Source of the DNA: Anaeramoeba flamelloides
Taxonomy: Eukaryota; Metamonada; Anaeramoebidae
Assembly: GCA_027625915.1 (NCBI GenBank)
Contig: JANTQA010000029.1
Span: forward strand, 9,176,001 to 9,240,000
DNA: 64,000 bases
Reading direction: 5' to 3'
Both the position numbers and the translations under genes were made by a program. The notes beneath the pieces are model-generated. The model did not search any database. It had not been told where the DNA came from and saw only the letters and a list, made by a program, of their open reading frames with translations. This document shows, one piece after another, positions 11,053-23,358 of the stretch (positions are counted from its first letter, which is position 1; every line of letters starts with the position of its first letter).

Positions 11053-11443
11053 CTAGGAGTAAAAAGTTTCATATTCAAATCTAATGTATAGGCAATTAAA
11101 CCCAAGAACCACATTTCTCTTGGTATTGGGTGGTAAAGGATTTAATTTTTATTTATATCATACAAACACGAAAAACGAATTTAACAAATAGCTACTTCCC
11201 CTTGATTTTATGAAAATAGCATATGCAAAATTTGAAAAAATATCAAGAAAAAATAAGAATAAAATGATATTTATTAACTTTTAGAAAAATATTAAGCGGG
11301 TTTTGAAAAAATATGACAAAAAAAGTTTTTAAATACAGCTCTGAAAAAAGTTCAAAAAAAGTTTATCAACTGTTTTATGGTTACTTTTGAAAATGTTTTT
11401 GGTTACGTGAAAGATGTTTGAAATAAATCCAATTGAAAACGCC

Positions 11444-12553
11444 TTATTTAAATTTTTTGTGCAATGTTTGGAGATTTATTTTTGTAATAATATTCTTGGG
11501 ATCTAATAATTGGGCTTTTTCTAAATCGATCTTTGCGTTTTTTAATAATCCTAAATTAATACATACCAGCGCACGGTTATTTAAAGCCATCACACAATCT
11601 TGGTCAAGTTCTAATGCCTTATTTACGCAAATTAGGGCCTTATTAAATTTTGCTAAATTGTTCCAACACAAACCAGAGCGAGCATGGAAAATCGGGGACT
11701 TTGGATTCAATTCCAAGAGATATTCCAAATCTTGAATTGCTTCTTGGTATTTCCCCAAATTGTTAAAAACTTTGGCGCGTAGGTCATAAAGCGTCTCATT
11801 CTTAGGATCTAATTGGTGCACCTTATTTAAGGACACCAGGGCCTCTTTGTATTCCAATAAATTTAATTGGGCTGTGGCAAGATTTAGCCAAGCAGATGTA
11901 TTTTTTACATTTAGTTCGAGAGTTTTGTATAAACTGGTTTTAGCCTTTTCGAATTGTGTTAAGTTATTCAAGATCAACCCACGTTTTGTCAGCAACTCAA
12001 TTTTATATTCTTCTTCGTCGCTATTGTCTTCTTCGTTCAGCAAGTTAATTGCTCGATCCAAGCATACTAAAGCAAGTTCGTTTCGATTTGATTTGCCATG
12101 TAAATCAGAGAGTAACTCGTAGCATTGGGGATCCTTACCACCAAGCGAAGTACATTTTTTTAAATCGTTTTTTGCTAAATCCAGCCTTGAGGAATTAAAA
12201 AAAGCAATCGCCCTGGTTAAATAATAATTGTGGTTATTAGGTTCAATTTTGATTGACGAATTCGAACACTCAATTGCTTCTTGGTATTTGCACAAATTGT
12301 TTAAAGCAATCGCTTTATTGTTGAGACATTCGTGATCGAGTTCTGTGATTTTTAAGACACTGTTGTAGTCTGCCAACGCTTCTTCAAATTCGGAGATCTC
12401 GTTGAGGCACACGCCTCTTAAATTTAACGCCTTTGTGTTTGTTGGTTGGATTTCTATTGCTTTTGTTAATGATTCAATTGCTTTAGAACACTCTCCAGCT
12501 AAATAATATTCTTGGCCAGCTAAATACAATTGCTTTGATTTTTGTTCTTCCAT
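11444..12553 (-). CDS. Tetratricopeptide repeat (TPR) protein
   Basis: A 369-residue intronless frame starts at ATG (MEEQKSKQLYLAGQEYYLAG) and is built almost entirely of 34-residue TPR units. The pattern A-x-x-x-Y/L-x-x-A-I/L-x-x-x-x-x-x-x-L-x-P recurs about ten times, for example AIESLTKAIEIQPTNTKAL, EALVSLNKVHQLDPKNETL and AIQDLEYLLELNPKSPIF. An acidic NEEDNSDEEEY linker near residue 175 separates two blocks. There is no signal peptide or membrane segment, and no DnaJ or other catalytic domain. TPR solenoids are protein-interaction scaffolds; the partner is not predictable. GC content is visibly higher than the flanks, supporting a functional gene. The nearest classes are co-chaperone-like or generic TPR proteins. 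Confidence 0.85.
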   Translation of the reverse strand: MEEQKSKQLYLAGQEYYLAGECSKAIESLTKAIEIQPTNTKALNLRGVCLNEISEFEEALADYNSVLKITELDHECLNNKAIALNNLCKYQEAIECSNSSIKIEPNNHNYYLTRAIAFFNSSRLDLAKNDLKKCTSLGGKDPQCYELLSDLHGKSNRNELALVCLDRAINLLNEEDNSDEEEYKIELLTKRGLILNNLTQFEKAKTSLYKTLELNVKNTSAWLNLATAQLNLLEYKEALVSLNKVHQLDPKNETLYDLRAKVFNNLGKYQEAIQDLEYLLELNPKSPIFHARSGLCWNNLAKFNKALICVNKALELDQDCVMALNNRALVCINLGLLKNAKIDLEKAQLLDPKNIITKINLQTLHKKFK

Positions 12554-13130
12554 TAGTGTTGAGATTGCTTTAAAAAGACACTGCTTGAAAGAAAGAGTAA
12601 AAGTTAAAAAAAAATAAATTCAAATTATGAGAATTATACAAGACGATACATGCAAAAATTAGTAGACTTGAGAATAGTAAGGTTCTAAAATATTTCAAAC
12701 TTATAGAAAGCAAGAATAAAGATTGATTTTATAAAGATTTATTTTTAAGGGTGGAGTTGTTTTGTTGGTCAAAAATAATAGCCTGAGTTGGAAAAAAAAA
12801 ATTTGTAATTTTGATGAGTGCCTCTTAATAGTCAATCAAAAACAAACCAACCTGTGAAACGTAATCGATCTGAAAAAATCAAGATTATCAAAAATCATGA
12901 TATTTTTCTAAAAATAAACAAAATAGAGGTACTCAATTTCCAATTGAAATGGTTGTGATTTTAATTTTGAAAACAACTGAGTTAATTTTAAAGTTTATTA
13001 CTTTTTGAAACTTTCTGAAATCTCGAAGATTTTTTTTTAATCTTTTTTCATTTCTCAAATGAGTTATTTTTACTGAAAGATTATTAAAAAATCATTTCTT
13101 TGCCAACAAAAGAGGGTTTTAAAAAAACCA
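12554..13130. other. Intergenic, nothing firm
   Basis: 5' flank of the TPR gene; no supported feature. Confidence 0.4.
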
Positions 13131-13134
13131 TAAA

Positions 13135-13303
13135 TTGGATTATATTGAATTGCATTTAATAAGATGGGATGCTCAATTCATAGAATTTCATATCCTCATA
13201 AAAATGACAATTAAATCTACTTATTATAGATTATTGTGCTATTTAGACTTAAATTTTTGGACAAAATTTTTCTCAAAATTGGATATAAAAATTCTTGTAA
13301 AAA
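13135..13303 (+). CDS. Weak candidate exon, unrecognised (partial)
   Basis: An open frame without ATG reads YIELHLIRWDAQFIEFHILI and onward, reaching AAAAAG|GTAAAC, a donor-like site. A poly-T tract and gattaacatcag acceptor follow 68 nt later. Spliced, it would end after six more codons. There is no family match. A chance frame is quite possible. Confidence 0.15.
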
Positions 13304-13609
13304 AGGTAAACTTAATTGTTGGTTAGCACATTTCAATTTCTATTTTTTTTTTTTTTTTTTGATTAACATCAGGTAAAACTTTATCATATTTAATGAGATT
13401 CGGGTAACTGTAAACATAATTCAATCTTAAAATAAATTGATAATAATCTTTTTAGAAATATTTGTTTTTTACCTTTTTCTCGAAGATTCAAACAGAACTA
13501 TTTGAAAAAGTTAAGTAAACCGAACAAGAAGACAATTTAACAAATATGAAATTTCTTAGTTTATGATAATTATTTTTATTATTATTGAAAGGATCGTATC
13601 AAAAATAAG

Positions 13610-13612
<3 letters not shown>

Positions 13613-13645
<33 letters not shown>
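13613..13645. repeat. (TA)n microsatellite
   Basis: Uninterrupted alternating TA of about 33 bases. Confidence 0.95.
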
Positions 13646-13648
<3 letters not shown>

Positions 13649-13961
13649 TAGAGTGGAGTTTAGATTGTCACATTATAATTATTCGTACACAATTATTTAA
13701 TTTTTCGTAGTTGAGTTTTGATATACAAATAAAAAATAATATACCAACATTCTTTTGAAAATCTAGAACAGTATTGAATTTTATTATTATTTATCATTTT
13801 CTAATAAAAGAAAAATACAAAATTTTGGGTACAGTTAAAACCATTTTGAGAATAAAGATATCACACTTTAAATTCAATTCTTAATAGATGTTTTTTTTCC
13901 AAAAATATTATATTTTTTTTGATAATTCCTTCATTTTTATACAGATATTTACCTTTATTAT

Positions 13962-13962
<1 letters not shown>

Positions 13963-13993
<31 letters not shown>
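13963..13993. repeat. Poly-T tract
   Basis: 31 consecutive T on the + strand. It is among the longest homopolymers here and a likely assembly or length-error site. Confidence 0.9.
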
Positions 13994-13994
<1 letters not shown>

Positions 13995-14643
13995 AACAAA
14001 ATTATAACTTATAAGAACATTAATAATATCTAACATAAATGTGATTTAATATAAAGTTTATAAATATAAAAATAATTTTTTTTTATTTTGCATATTTTTT
14101 GATTTTGGGTAACCCAAATTTTTACAACATTAATATTTACTCTTATGTTTGGTTATAGATTTTTTCAATTTATTGTTAACGATAAACAAAACCAAAAGTA
14201 ATTTAATCTGGTAACAAGTAAAATTTTAGGTGACACAAATTATAATATCAAAATTAAAGAGGGTTTAGATTACTCCTTAGGAGTATTTAAAAAAACATTT
14301 AGTTTTAAAAATTAAAAGGAAAATAAAAAGTCTAAAAAAAAAAATGAAAATATATTACAAAAAAAGTGAAAAAAAAAAAAAAATGAACAAATTAAAAATA
14401 ATTTATGTGATAAATATGAATTATTTTTATTCAAGTGAATCTGTTTCTGGAAGAATGTAGGTTATTATTATTCTAAACATCTTTTTCCTAATAACACCTA
14501 CAGTCATTTTGGTTAAAAAAAAAAAATTCTATGGGTATATCATATATTTAATTTGTGTTTTTTTTCCTCGATAATTCATCTGTATATTTTTTAATGTTTA
14601 TATTAAGTGAGATATTTCCGAAATTATTTTTTGTATTTTACAG

Positions 14644-14772
14644 AATGACAATTTTTTTGAGTATACTCCTTTTTTATCAGATATCATTTTTAGGATGAAT
14701 ATAACTGAACAATACGATCAATTAAAAATTGAAATAATAAAACTTATTAAAAGTAAAAAAATCATTCAATAA
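14644..14772 (+). CDS. Orphan terminal exon, unrecognised (partial)
   Basis: A textbook acceptor (tttgtattttacag) is followed in phase by 42 codons, NDNFFEYTPFLSDIIFRMNI then a helical, Lys-rich end, and TAA. An upstream segment near 14415-14452 (MNYFYSSESVSGR, then a GTAGGT donor-like site) could belong to the same gene, but its phase does not fit this frame. It is a short hypothetical protein end with no family assigned. Confidence 0.3.
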   Translation, partial: NDNFFEYTPFLSDIIFRMNITEQYDQLKIEIIKLIKSKKIIQ

Positions 14773-16437
14773 TTAAATTCAAGTATTAGACTTCTCAAAA
14801 ATCAAACTAATACAGATTTATTAAATATTTAATCATATCCAATAAAAAATAAAAAGGGATTCAACATATTTAAAAGAGATAAAAATGAAAAAAATTGATC
14901 ACTTGACTCAATATTAGTAAAAAATAAAACACTTCATTTTGTAATGTGAAAGTTGAAAATTTATCAGTAACAAATTGAAAAAAAATTATCAAAAATAATA
15001 TACATCAAACTAAATAAAAAAGATATTTTGCAACTCTGATGTCTAAAAATTGATGGTATCAACCTTTAAATTTCTGGTAACATATGGATTTCTTTCTATA
15101 ACTTTGTGTTTCTTAATTTACTCCCTTCAAAATAAAAAAAAAACTTCTTGGGTTTTTAATAAATACAAGGTTAATTATAATTGATTTGATTATCAAATAA
15201 TAATAATACTTTATTTAGAGATTTTTAGAGATTCTTGAACAATTGAATATTAATCTTATTATGCCCAAATAACAACTTACTTGTATTTTAGACTTCTCAT
15301 TAGTAGAAATTAATCCCTTAAGAAGATATGATTTTTTCCTTATGAAAAATCAAGCTATCATATTATATGGTGAATAATTTATCGCCAGCATTAGTAAAAT
15401 AGGATTGATTATAAATTTAGAACCCTATCACGAAAAGGTCGCGTTATATTGATTTTTAATCTTTTTGGAATTCATTTCAAAAATTCAAACATTTTTATTG
15501 TAAATTAGAAAACAATTAAATAAGAAAAGAAAATTGCTATTGTTAGTAGACAGAATCTTTCATAAGGGATCTGAAAACTTAAACAAAATTTTGATATAGA
15601 ATCTTTAATTCATGAAAATTTTTTTTTAAGACCCCACACAGAGAAAATATATGAAAAGTATTATTAATTGTCTTCACATAAATTTTTTTTTAAAAAAAAA
15701 ATATTCTTTTAAATTATTACATTTATCTGTTAGTTATTTTCAAAAATACTAAATGGTTATTAACCAAAAAAACAATTTCTAACCGATTCTGATATTTTAA
15801 AATAATGTAAAGTTTTTCGATTTATTCTCAAAATTATACAATAGGATTTTACTTTCTCTTAAATTTCGATAATTTTCAAAATCAATGTTATCACAAATAC
15901 CAATTTTGTATGATCAGAAATTTCAAACATTTAACCATACTGTTTAAGGGTTATACTCTTGTTAAACTATTTTAATTTCACTCTTGAAGCTAAATTGTAA
16001 AAGATATTTGACTAAAAAAAGTTAATCAATTGCCAAAAAACAATAAAAACAAAAATAATATTCAAGGAAACACCGATCAGAATTTGGTTTAAAATATATT
16101 ATTAAAATAATTTTAAAATTTGGGAAAACAGCGATCTTCGATTTTAAATTGACTGTCCAACAATTCTCCAAGTGTTTTTTCCGATAATAATTTAAATAAA
16201 CATGTTAAAAAATCGTTCAGTAACAAAATTTTACCCCTTTAAAAGTGTTGAAAAGTATTTGAAAGGTTTATAAATTGTCTGAACAGATTGTAATTCTATT
16301 TGTCTTATTAAAAAGTTGTCTGATTTTTATTGTTATTCTTTTTACGAATAATTCATTTTTTCGTTGGTTTTATTTTATTTTTTTTTCCTTATTTTCAAAC
16401 AATTACACAAACGTAAAACCGACGATAGAAAACAAAG
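14773..16437. other. Long AT-rich stretch without supported features
   Basis: Homopolymers and short inverted repeats only; no frame above chance length seen. Confidence 0.4.
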
Positions 16438-17349
16438 ATGAAAATTGAATTTCTAATTATATCAAAAACTGATCAAAGCCTTATTTATAGCAGCAACATT
16501 GAATCAACTCGCTTTCAACTGAAATCTTTTCTGGTCCTCTTCGACGAAAAAAATGTTACAAGTTTGCAGTCTGGGAAAAGTGTTCTAAGATTTAAAAGCT
16601 TTAACAATTTCCTTTATATTCAAATTTGTGAAGAACCTTTTTCTGAATTATTCCTTGATTCTGTAATGCAACTTTTCATTGAATGGATCGAATTTAATCA
16701 AATCAAGTTTGTTTTACATCCTAAAAAACTGTTTTTGTTTTTTTTTTTCTTCTTACAAGACCATTCATTGGAGATTGTTTCAATTTAAAGAGTAATATAA
16801 GATATAGAATTTTATTAAAACTTTAAATATTAACCTTCAGATTGCTGATCTTATCAAAGTATGTAGATACATTTTTAAAATAATAATTGTGTGAACATTA
16901 ATGAAATAATGATTTTTTGAGTGCCAGCGGATATTGAAACTTTGATAACCTAAATTCCATCAAATGATTTATTTGTGAAAAGAAAAAAAACAAAGTAAAT
17001 CAGAGTTTAATTCTTCATTTTTTAATTTTTCGAACATATTTTTTTGATCAAATTTTTGTTTTTAATGAATCTGTTTTCGATCTCGTAATTGTTTTTATAT
17101 GAACGATTGAAATTAATTCAAGTTTAGACCAAAAAAATAGAATTGAGAAGGTGTGTATTTGAAACAAATCTTTTCTTTCTTTTAGAAGACCAAATAAGAA
17201 AGATCACCATAACAAATAAATTTGTTGAAATCAAAAATGAAAAAAAAAATCGACCAAAATCTATTTTTGAAGATTTGTTTTCTTTTTATCTTCTTAATTT
17301 GGATGAGAGTACAAGAAAGAAATGTATTGATAAATTTGTTTCCTTGTAA
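16438..17349 (+). CDS. Hypothetical small protein, longin-like N-terminus, three proposed exons
   Basis: ATG at 16438 starts MKIEFLIISKTDQSLIYSSN. This is a beta-strand, turn, strand opening like those of longin-fold trafficking proteins (TRAPP, AP-sigma and Mon1/Fuzzy types), followed by about 60 residues of alternating strand and helix. The proposed join is 16438-16706, 16760-16791, 17186-17349. All three phases agree, and the last acceptor (tttctttcttttag) is strong. The first donor (GTTTGT) and the 53-nt intron are unusual. The spliced product would be about 154 residues, ending DESTRKKCIDKFVSL. Unspliced, the first frame runs 116 codons to 16788. Longin membership is a guess from pattern, not a recognised motif. 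Confidence 0.4.
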
Positions 17350-17491
17350 TTACTAGTATTTGAATAATAAATGGGAATAAATATTCAGTTCTTTTTCTTT
17401 TTCCTTTTTTTTACAATTAGTGTTTACAAAGAATAAGATTCAAATTTGTGATTTCTATTTATTTGTTGGATCCTTTATTATTCAATCTAAA

Positions 17492-17708
17492 TTAAATAAA
17501 GAATTGGAAATGAAACTCCAATTTCAGAATTTTCAAAAAGTAAAACCACTGAAATTTAATCTCACTACAAATTAAAATACTGACATAAGAGTATATTTCC
17601 TCTCCAATAAAATAATTTTTTATTTTGTCGTATTTCTTAAATTGGTTCCAAAAATCTTTTTGTGAAGCAACAAACGGAAAAAAATATAAAACGAACAAAT
17701 GAAAATCT
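17492..17708 (-). CDS. Terminal exon of a minus-strand gene, unrecognised (partial)
   Basis: A clean minus-strand acceptor (tttttaacacag) is followed by about 71 open codons and TAA. The peptide includes QKDFWNQFKKYDKIKNYFIG, then aromatic and Leu-rich helices, a plausible protein rather than AT noise. There is no ATG, so 5' exons should lie above 17708. It converges tail-to-tail with the preceding plus-strand gene, 142 bases apart, a normal arrangement for two real genes. Confidence 0.35.
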
Positions 17709-18479
17709 CTGTGTTAAAAATTTTGAAAATAGACTAACAAAAAAATTCATTGGTTAAATATCATCAAATAAGAGTAAAAATTATTGATCCATCACAAGTT
17801 AGATACATTCAACTAATTTTATTTGAGTTCTTCAATTTGGAACAACTCAACTTTTAACCATAATATCAACTGTTCAAAAAATTTTTTTGATCAACCAAAA
17901 CAGATTAGGTAATTAGAAAAAAATTTAAAAATGAAAACAAATTATAAAAAGCGAAAAAAAATTTCAAAAATCAAAATAATTTCAAATTTCAATAAAATTT
18001 TCTTATTATAATTCCTTTAAATTTTTTAGTAGTGCCCAAAATTTTGATCAGTCACTCTCTTGCATTTTATTTATTCGATTCTTATTTTTAACATAATTTT
18101 TTGAGCGTAAATTTTGCAACTTGGAAATTAAAACACATTTTTTTGTTTATCAGAATTTTTTACTTTTAATTATCTTTAAAAATTTTAAGAGGGTAGAATT
18201 ATTATTGAAATAAGTTAAAAAAAAACAATGATAATTATTTAAAAAAAATAAAAATTATCAATATGTTAATAAATAAAAATAATGATAAATAATAGAAAAA
18301 ATAAAAGAATAAAAAAAAGTTTTAAAAATAAATGTTTGTATCTATATCTGAAATCTATCTTTGGTTAGTATTAATAATTAAATTAGAAATTTAAACAATA
18401 ACTTACAACTCTGGGAACTAATGCATATACTTTATTTTTTACTTTAATATAATTATATTTATGACTTGTGTTTAACAAA

Positions 18480-18783
18480 TAGTGAAAAGGAAAAAATTGA
18501 AGAAAATCAAGCAAAAATAAATATAGTAATAAACGCAATAAACGAAATGTTATATAAAATACCAAATTTACTTGTAAATTCAAATCAATATTGTCCAATT
18601 AATCATATTTCAAACCAACTTGAATTGAAATTAGAGAAATTAATTCAGATTAATGACCATTTGGTTTCTGGATTCGTGATTAATAATTATGAAATAGTAG
18701 CATCAAAAACATCTAAAATGGCGGGGGATCTCCATTCATTAGATATATCAATGATTATGATATACATAAACCAATTTAAGTAA
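18480..18783 (+). CDS. Terminal exon of a helical hypothetical protein (partial)
   Basis: After an AG at 18478-18479 (tttaacaaatag), about 100 codons run to TAA: EKEKIEENQAKINIVINAIN, then a Leu/Ile-rich amphipathic region and a C-terminal TSKMAGDLHSLDISMIMIYI. The heptad-like pattern suggests a coiled-coil subunit. The TxKMxxDLxxLD stretch only loosely recalls the KxDL/BLOC-1 subunits, which I do not assert. The first in-frame ATG comes 17 codons into the exon (INEMLYK), so an upstream exon is likely. A frame this long is unlikely by chance at this base composition. Confidence 0.4.
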
Positions 18784-19430
18784 ATTATCAAAAATTTTTC
18801 TATTTTACTCAATTCTTTCTTTTACTAAATTATTTTTTCATGAATTTTTATTTGTGATACATTGCTTATTTCAGAAATACAGATTATAAACAAAAAAAAA
18901 AAAAAAAGGTTACTGGTTTATTTCAATTATTTTATTTTTTCAAATTAATATTCATTCAGAGTGGTTAATTTATAAAACTGAATAAATAATTGATCCCTTC
19001 CAGAATATAAAAAAAATAGGGAAGGAAATGTTAAGTGTTTTCAAAAAATTAGAATTTTTAAAAATACTTATTAATTTCCGAAAATATTTCGAAAATGAGA
19101 ATATTAATAAAGCAAAGTGGAACTAAAATTATTAAATTTTGATTTAATGGTGTAAACATGTAACCAAATTAAAAAATTCTATTTGTTGGAAAGTTCAAAA
19201 ATTATAAAAGAAAATCATAAAATTGAAATATGACAATTTGCGATTTCTAAAAGTTGTGCCTACGAGTACCTTTTTTGTAAAAAAATTTGGAAGAATAGAA
19301 TCAAATCAAATATATCTATAAATATTGAAAATTCTGGTAAACACAATTGTGTAATTCAAAGACATTTTAAGTTTTATTTAACAATTGATATATTTTCTTA
19401 TTTTTCTTAAATTAAAAAAAAAACAAAAAA
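18784..19430. other. Intergenic, nothing firm
   Basis: AT-rich with poly-A runs; no supported feature. Confidence 0.4.
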
Positions 19431-19439
19431 AAAAAAATT

Positions 19440-20900
19440 TCCAGCACTCAACTAATTGAGAAAAAGCAAATATTTTACTCCATTCTTTTAAATTCTGGAA
19501 AAAATAACAACCAAAAAATCTTTAGACTGAGAAAGTTCAATTATAATTCAAATATTTTATAATTTTACTAATTTTTTAAATAGACAATTTTTTGAAACAA
19601 GAAAAAACTAAAAAGATTGATCCATGTAATGAAAAATAAAATATTGGTATCATTTAAATTACGAATCATTTTCTGTGGAATAGTGCCCTAGAGTGTCATA
19701 AAGTTCCTATGTTTGTTCGGATTCAAAATAATAGAGTAAAATCATTGATTTTACACTATTCTTTTAAATTCCGGAAAATATAACGAAATTGAGTTTCAAG
19801 TGTCCTAGAGAGACTATTTTTTTTTTTTAATATAAGAAATTAATAGAAAATTTTTGAAATTTTCATTTAATTTCGAAAATTTTAAATTAACATACTGTTA
19901 TTTTCCAGAATTATCTAGAATTGAGTGAATTCTTTAATTTTACTATATTTTTTTGTGTTCTGGATAAGCTAACAACAATTTTTTATAATTTTTGAAATTT
20001 TATTTATGTTTCTTAGATTAAAAAGGTATAACACTGTTTTCCTCGGGTTTAAAAGAATTGAAATAAATTCTTTGATTTTACTCTATTCTTTTGAATACTG
20101 GGAAAATATCACTATATTTTCTTGATTTTTTCTATTTATCACTAAAATAAACCAAATTCCAAAATTTAGGACACAGTTTAAACAAATTAAAGAATAACAA
20201 TACTGCACTAGAGATTAAATTTGGAAATAATTTTTATTTTACAAACTATTTCATTTTTTGTCTTTTTTGTTTTGTTGTTTTCCCTTTTTTTCCAGTTACC
20301 TAATCTGTTCTGTTTAATTGGAAAATTTTTTACAATGTTTTGATAGAAGGTTACTGTTGAGTTTGTTAAATAGTAGAACGAGAGAAAATTCGTAGATGGT
20401 ACCTTATCATTTGATCGATCAACAATTATTGAATTTTCAAAAAATTTACCAATTCATTTTTTTTATTCCGTTCGTTTAATCCTTTTAGACACACTAATTT
20501 TTTTTTTCGTTTTATATTTTTTTTTTATTTGGATCAAAATGATTACTTATAAAAACATTAATACTGGATAACTTGATTTGGTTTTATATTAGGTTTGGAA
20601 AAATATAATAAATTGAGTGTTTTTTTTTTTGCCTATTTTTGAAAAGGGGTGTGTCCAAATTTTTGGAATGGGGACTATATTGGTTTTACATAATAAACAA
20701 AAAAATTCAAAGAAAAGTTAATTGTGTTTTTTTTTTATTTAAGAAATACAAATAAAATTTAATTAAATCTTCTTTATTATTTCTGAAATTAAAGAAAACC
20801 CAATGGAACTTTTCCATAATTCATTAGAATGGAGAAAAATCAAAAGATTTTACTCATTTTTTTAAAATACTGGAAAAAATGAAGGATAATTTTCTTGTGT
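19440..20900. repeat. Iterated ~45-bp motif (GATTTTACTC..ATTCTTTTAA)
   Basis: At least five diverged copies of a motif reading GATTTTACTCYATTCTTTT, then AAATTCTGGAAAAAATAAC, occur near 19475, 19750, 19935, 20075 and 20850. Related copies occur near 27830 and 44730. Spacing is irregular (140-800 bp). Between copies the DNA has no coding potential. These may be the termini of a nested, decayed inverted-repeat element family. Confidence 0.55.
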
Positions 20901-21291
20901 TTTTCTGTCTTATATGTAAAATATATTGACTTTCGAAATAATAAACAATAAAAATAAAAAAAAAGATACCGGTAGGGTAATTTTTTTTTATTTTTTTTTT
21001 CAAATTATTCAGGTATTTTTTTATCTTTTTTTTTAAAACATTTGAATTCTCTGTTTCGCCAATATCTATTGCTTAAGTGGGGTTATAGTCATATTTAATA
21101 TGTTTGAAAATTATTAAATATTTATTTTGTGGATATTGTAAATAATAAATAATTTTCAAGATTTTGATTATTTGGTGGTTCTAATTTAGTATTTATCTAA
21201 AATTTTACTCAATTGATTTTTCTTTCTTTCTTTTTTTTTCAAAAAAATTAATTTTGGTTTGACAAAATTTTTAAATTAGAGTTAATTGATA

Positions 21292-21995
21292 TAAACTATT
21301 TTTCAGTCAAAGGGGCCCAGTTGTAATGGTATAATACACGTGTTTAAAGGGTTTGCATAGATATTAGAAGAAAAATTTTATTTTGGAAATTTTCAAAATT
21401 GAAATCATTTTTTCACCTTTCTACACATTTTTGTTTTTTTTTTTCGATTTTTTTTTTAAAAACGTCATTCATTTGCAAAAAATTTTTATTGCAAGATCAA
21501 TAGTCACTTGGTAAAAACTTGTTATTCTAATGTCATTAAAACCATGTAAAGATTGTTGAGAAATCTATTGATTTCTATTGCAATTCAATTCGATCTTTGA
21601 TCTTGATATTTGTTTAATAAATGTGAAAAATTTTCACTTCATTTTCATTTCCTTTTTCAAATAGAGACAACAAATACCAACAAACTTTGTTTGGGGGCTT
21701 AATTTCTAAAAGAAAAGTATGGAAAATGAAGTGAAAAATGTTTGATATTTATTATTCAAATATCAGTAGAAGTTTAAAACGAACATCCTTGTTTTTCTCA
21801 ATAGGGCCTTAAGAATTTGAGTTTTTCAATTTTTAAGAAAAGCTATTGATTAATTAGTTTTCTTTCAGACATGTCTCAACATTTCTTTGAGGTGTATTAT
21901 TCTGTTTATTTCTTATTTGTTCTTCAAAGGTCAATTATATAAAATAATTGATATTTGAAAAAAACGTTGGGCCCCTTTGACTGAAACAGAGTTTA
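21292..21995 (+). mobile_element. MITE family A copy 1 (~704 bp)
   Basis: It has terminal inverted repeats of about 28 bp, with core CAGTCAAAGGGGCCCA at each end and TAAACT at the outer edge, where TA on both sides fits a TA target duplication. The interior is non-coding and nearly identical in reverse to 54771-55475. Ends starting CAGT with TA sites are typical of non-autonomous Tc1/mariner-type elements. Confidence 0.85.
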
Positions 21996-22636
21996 TAATC
22001 TATGAATTTGCAAAAAAGTGGATTTTCTTACATTTTATAATAAATACTCTTTCTCGGTATTTCTAATTGTAAACTATAAATTTCAAATAAAGAATAATAC
22101 TAAGATTAATTGATTCAATATGGCTTATATTTATTTCAAAATATTTCCAAAAAATGGTGAAAAAGTACAACCCTTTTTTTACACAAAACTGTATAAAACC
22201 AATTTCAATAAAAATTGGAAATATGGTAAGGATGTAAATGGTTTTTTAAACAATATCATATAGTTATAATTTTTCCTTTTCTATTATAAATTTGTATTAA
22301 TTTTGAATCTTTTTTGAAAATGATTTCAATTATTGAAAAGAAGAAAATAATCGCCAATTTAAACATAGATAAAAAAAAAATTCATCTCAAATTGAGATTG
22401 TAAACTTTCAGAAATAGTCTCTATAAAAGACAAACTAAGAAACAAATTGAATTATTACCAAGAATCAATAAATGAAGGTGAATGTTAATATTGAGTATTA
22501 AAAATAGTTTTATGATGATTGGGTTAAATAAAAATATTTTAAAATAGATTTATATCTCTTTTTTGGAAATAGGCTTTAATTTATTCAAATAAATCTTTGC
22601 TTTTCTAATATACAATTTAACTCTTAAATAAAAAAG

Positions 22637-23358
22637 GGAACAAAAAAAAATACAAAATAATAAAATTATTAATGATGAGAAGGGGAGTGAGAATAGAAAG
22701 GTGGGAATTAATGATGAAGATGATAATGACGAACGAATTTTAATAATAAATAAAAATAGGTTTTCTAATGAATCTTTTGGTAATAGCAAATCGAATTCCA
22801 TACTGAATGAACAGGATTTTAAAATTGAAAAAAATAAATCAAACAAATGGGAAAAATTACATGGTTTAACAAAATTCAATCTTCGATTTCAGGGAAATGA
22901 TTTTAATTATAAAACATATCTTGTATTTTATCAGAAGATATATGATTCAACTTTTTTATGTTTAATAAACAAATTAGTTGAAAGGGATAATTTTGAACAA
23001 GAATTTCTAGAATATAGTGCTTTTCTAACAATGGAAAGGAATAACCAATTGGAATATATCGTTTCAAGTAAAGGGCTGATAAATTCAATGCTTGGAAAAA
23101 TAAAAGGAATTGTAAATTGTATTTTTATTCAGAGGAATTTTAAATTGGTAATATTTATTTTTTTTATTTTATATTTATTTTCATCTTTGCAATAATTTTT
23201 GTCTTCAATTTTTTTAAAAAGTTATCAAAATTAATTTCATTTTTTTTTTTTTTCTAAATAAATTAAGGAATATAATAATTTTAGTATTCTCACTTTTTCA
23301 GAAATATAAATTTGATAATCTGAGAAAAACAAAATTTTTCAATAAATCAAATAATTAA
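22637..23358 (+). CDS. Hypothetical protein, possible SNARE-like tail (partial, spliced)
   Basis: An open frame of about 170 codons runs from an AG at 22635-22636 without any early ATG. The first half is low-complexity and acidic/Asn-rich. The second half reads TMERNNQLEYIVSSKGLINS, then a LGKIKGIVNCIFIQRN stretch with regular heptad hydrophobics and an embedded QR. This is reminiscent of GOSR1/GS28-type Golgi Qb-SNARE motifs, but only weakly. At 23147 a donor-like TTG|GTAATA occurs, and an acceptor (cactttttcag) at 23301 would add 18 codons to TAA. Read straight through, it ends at 23195 with a Phe/Leu-rich segment that mimics a membrane anchor but looks like translated intron pyrimidine tract. 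The antisense frame is a shadow. Confidence 0.35.

Noticed and set aside
11433-12122. Plus-strand frames over the TPR gene
   Set aside because: Antisense shadows of the TPR repeats.
22550-22879. 109-codon minus-strand frame rich in Ser/Leu/Phe
   Set aside because: Antisense of the more protein-like plus-strand frame; no better start or motif.
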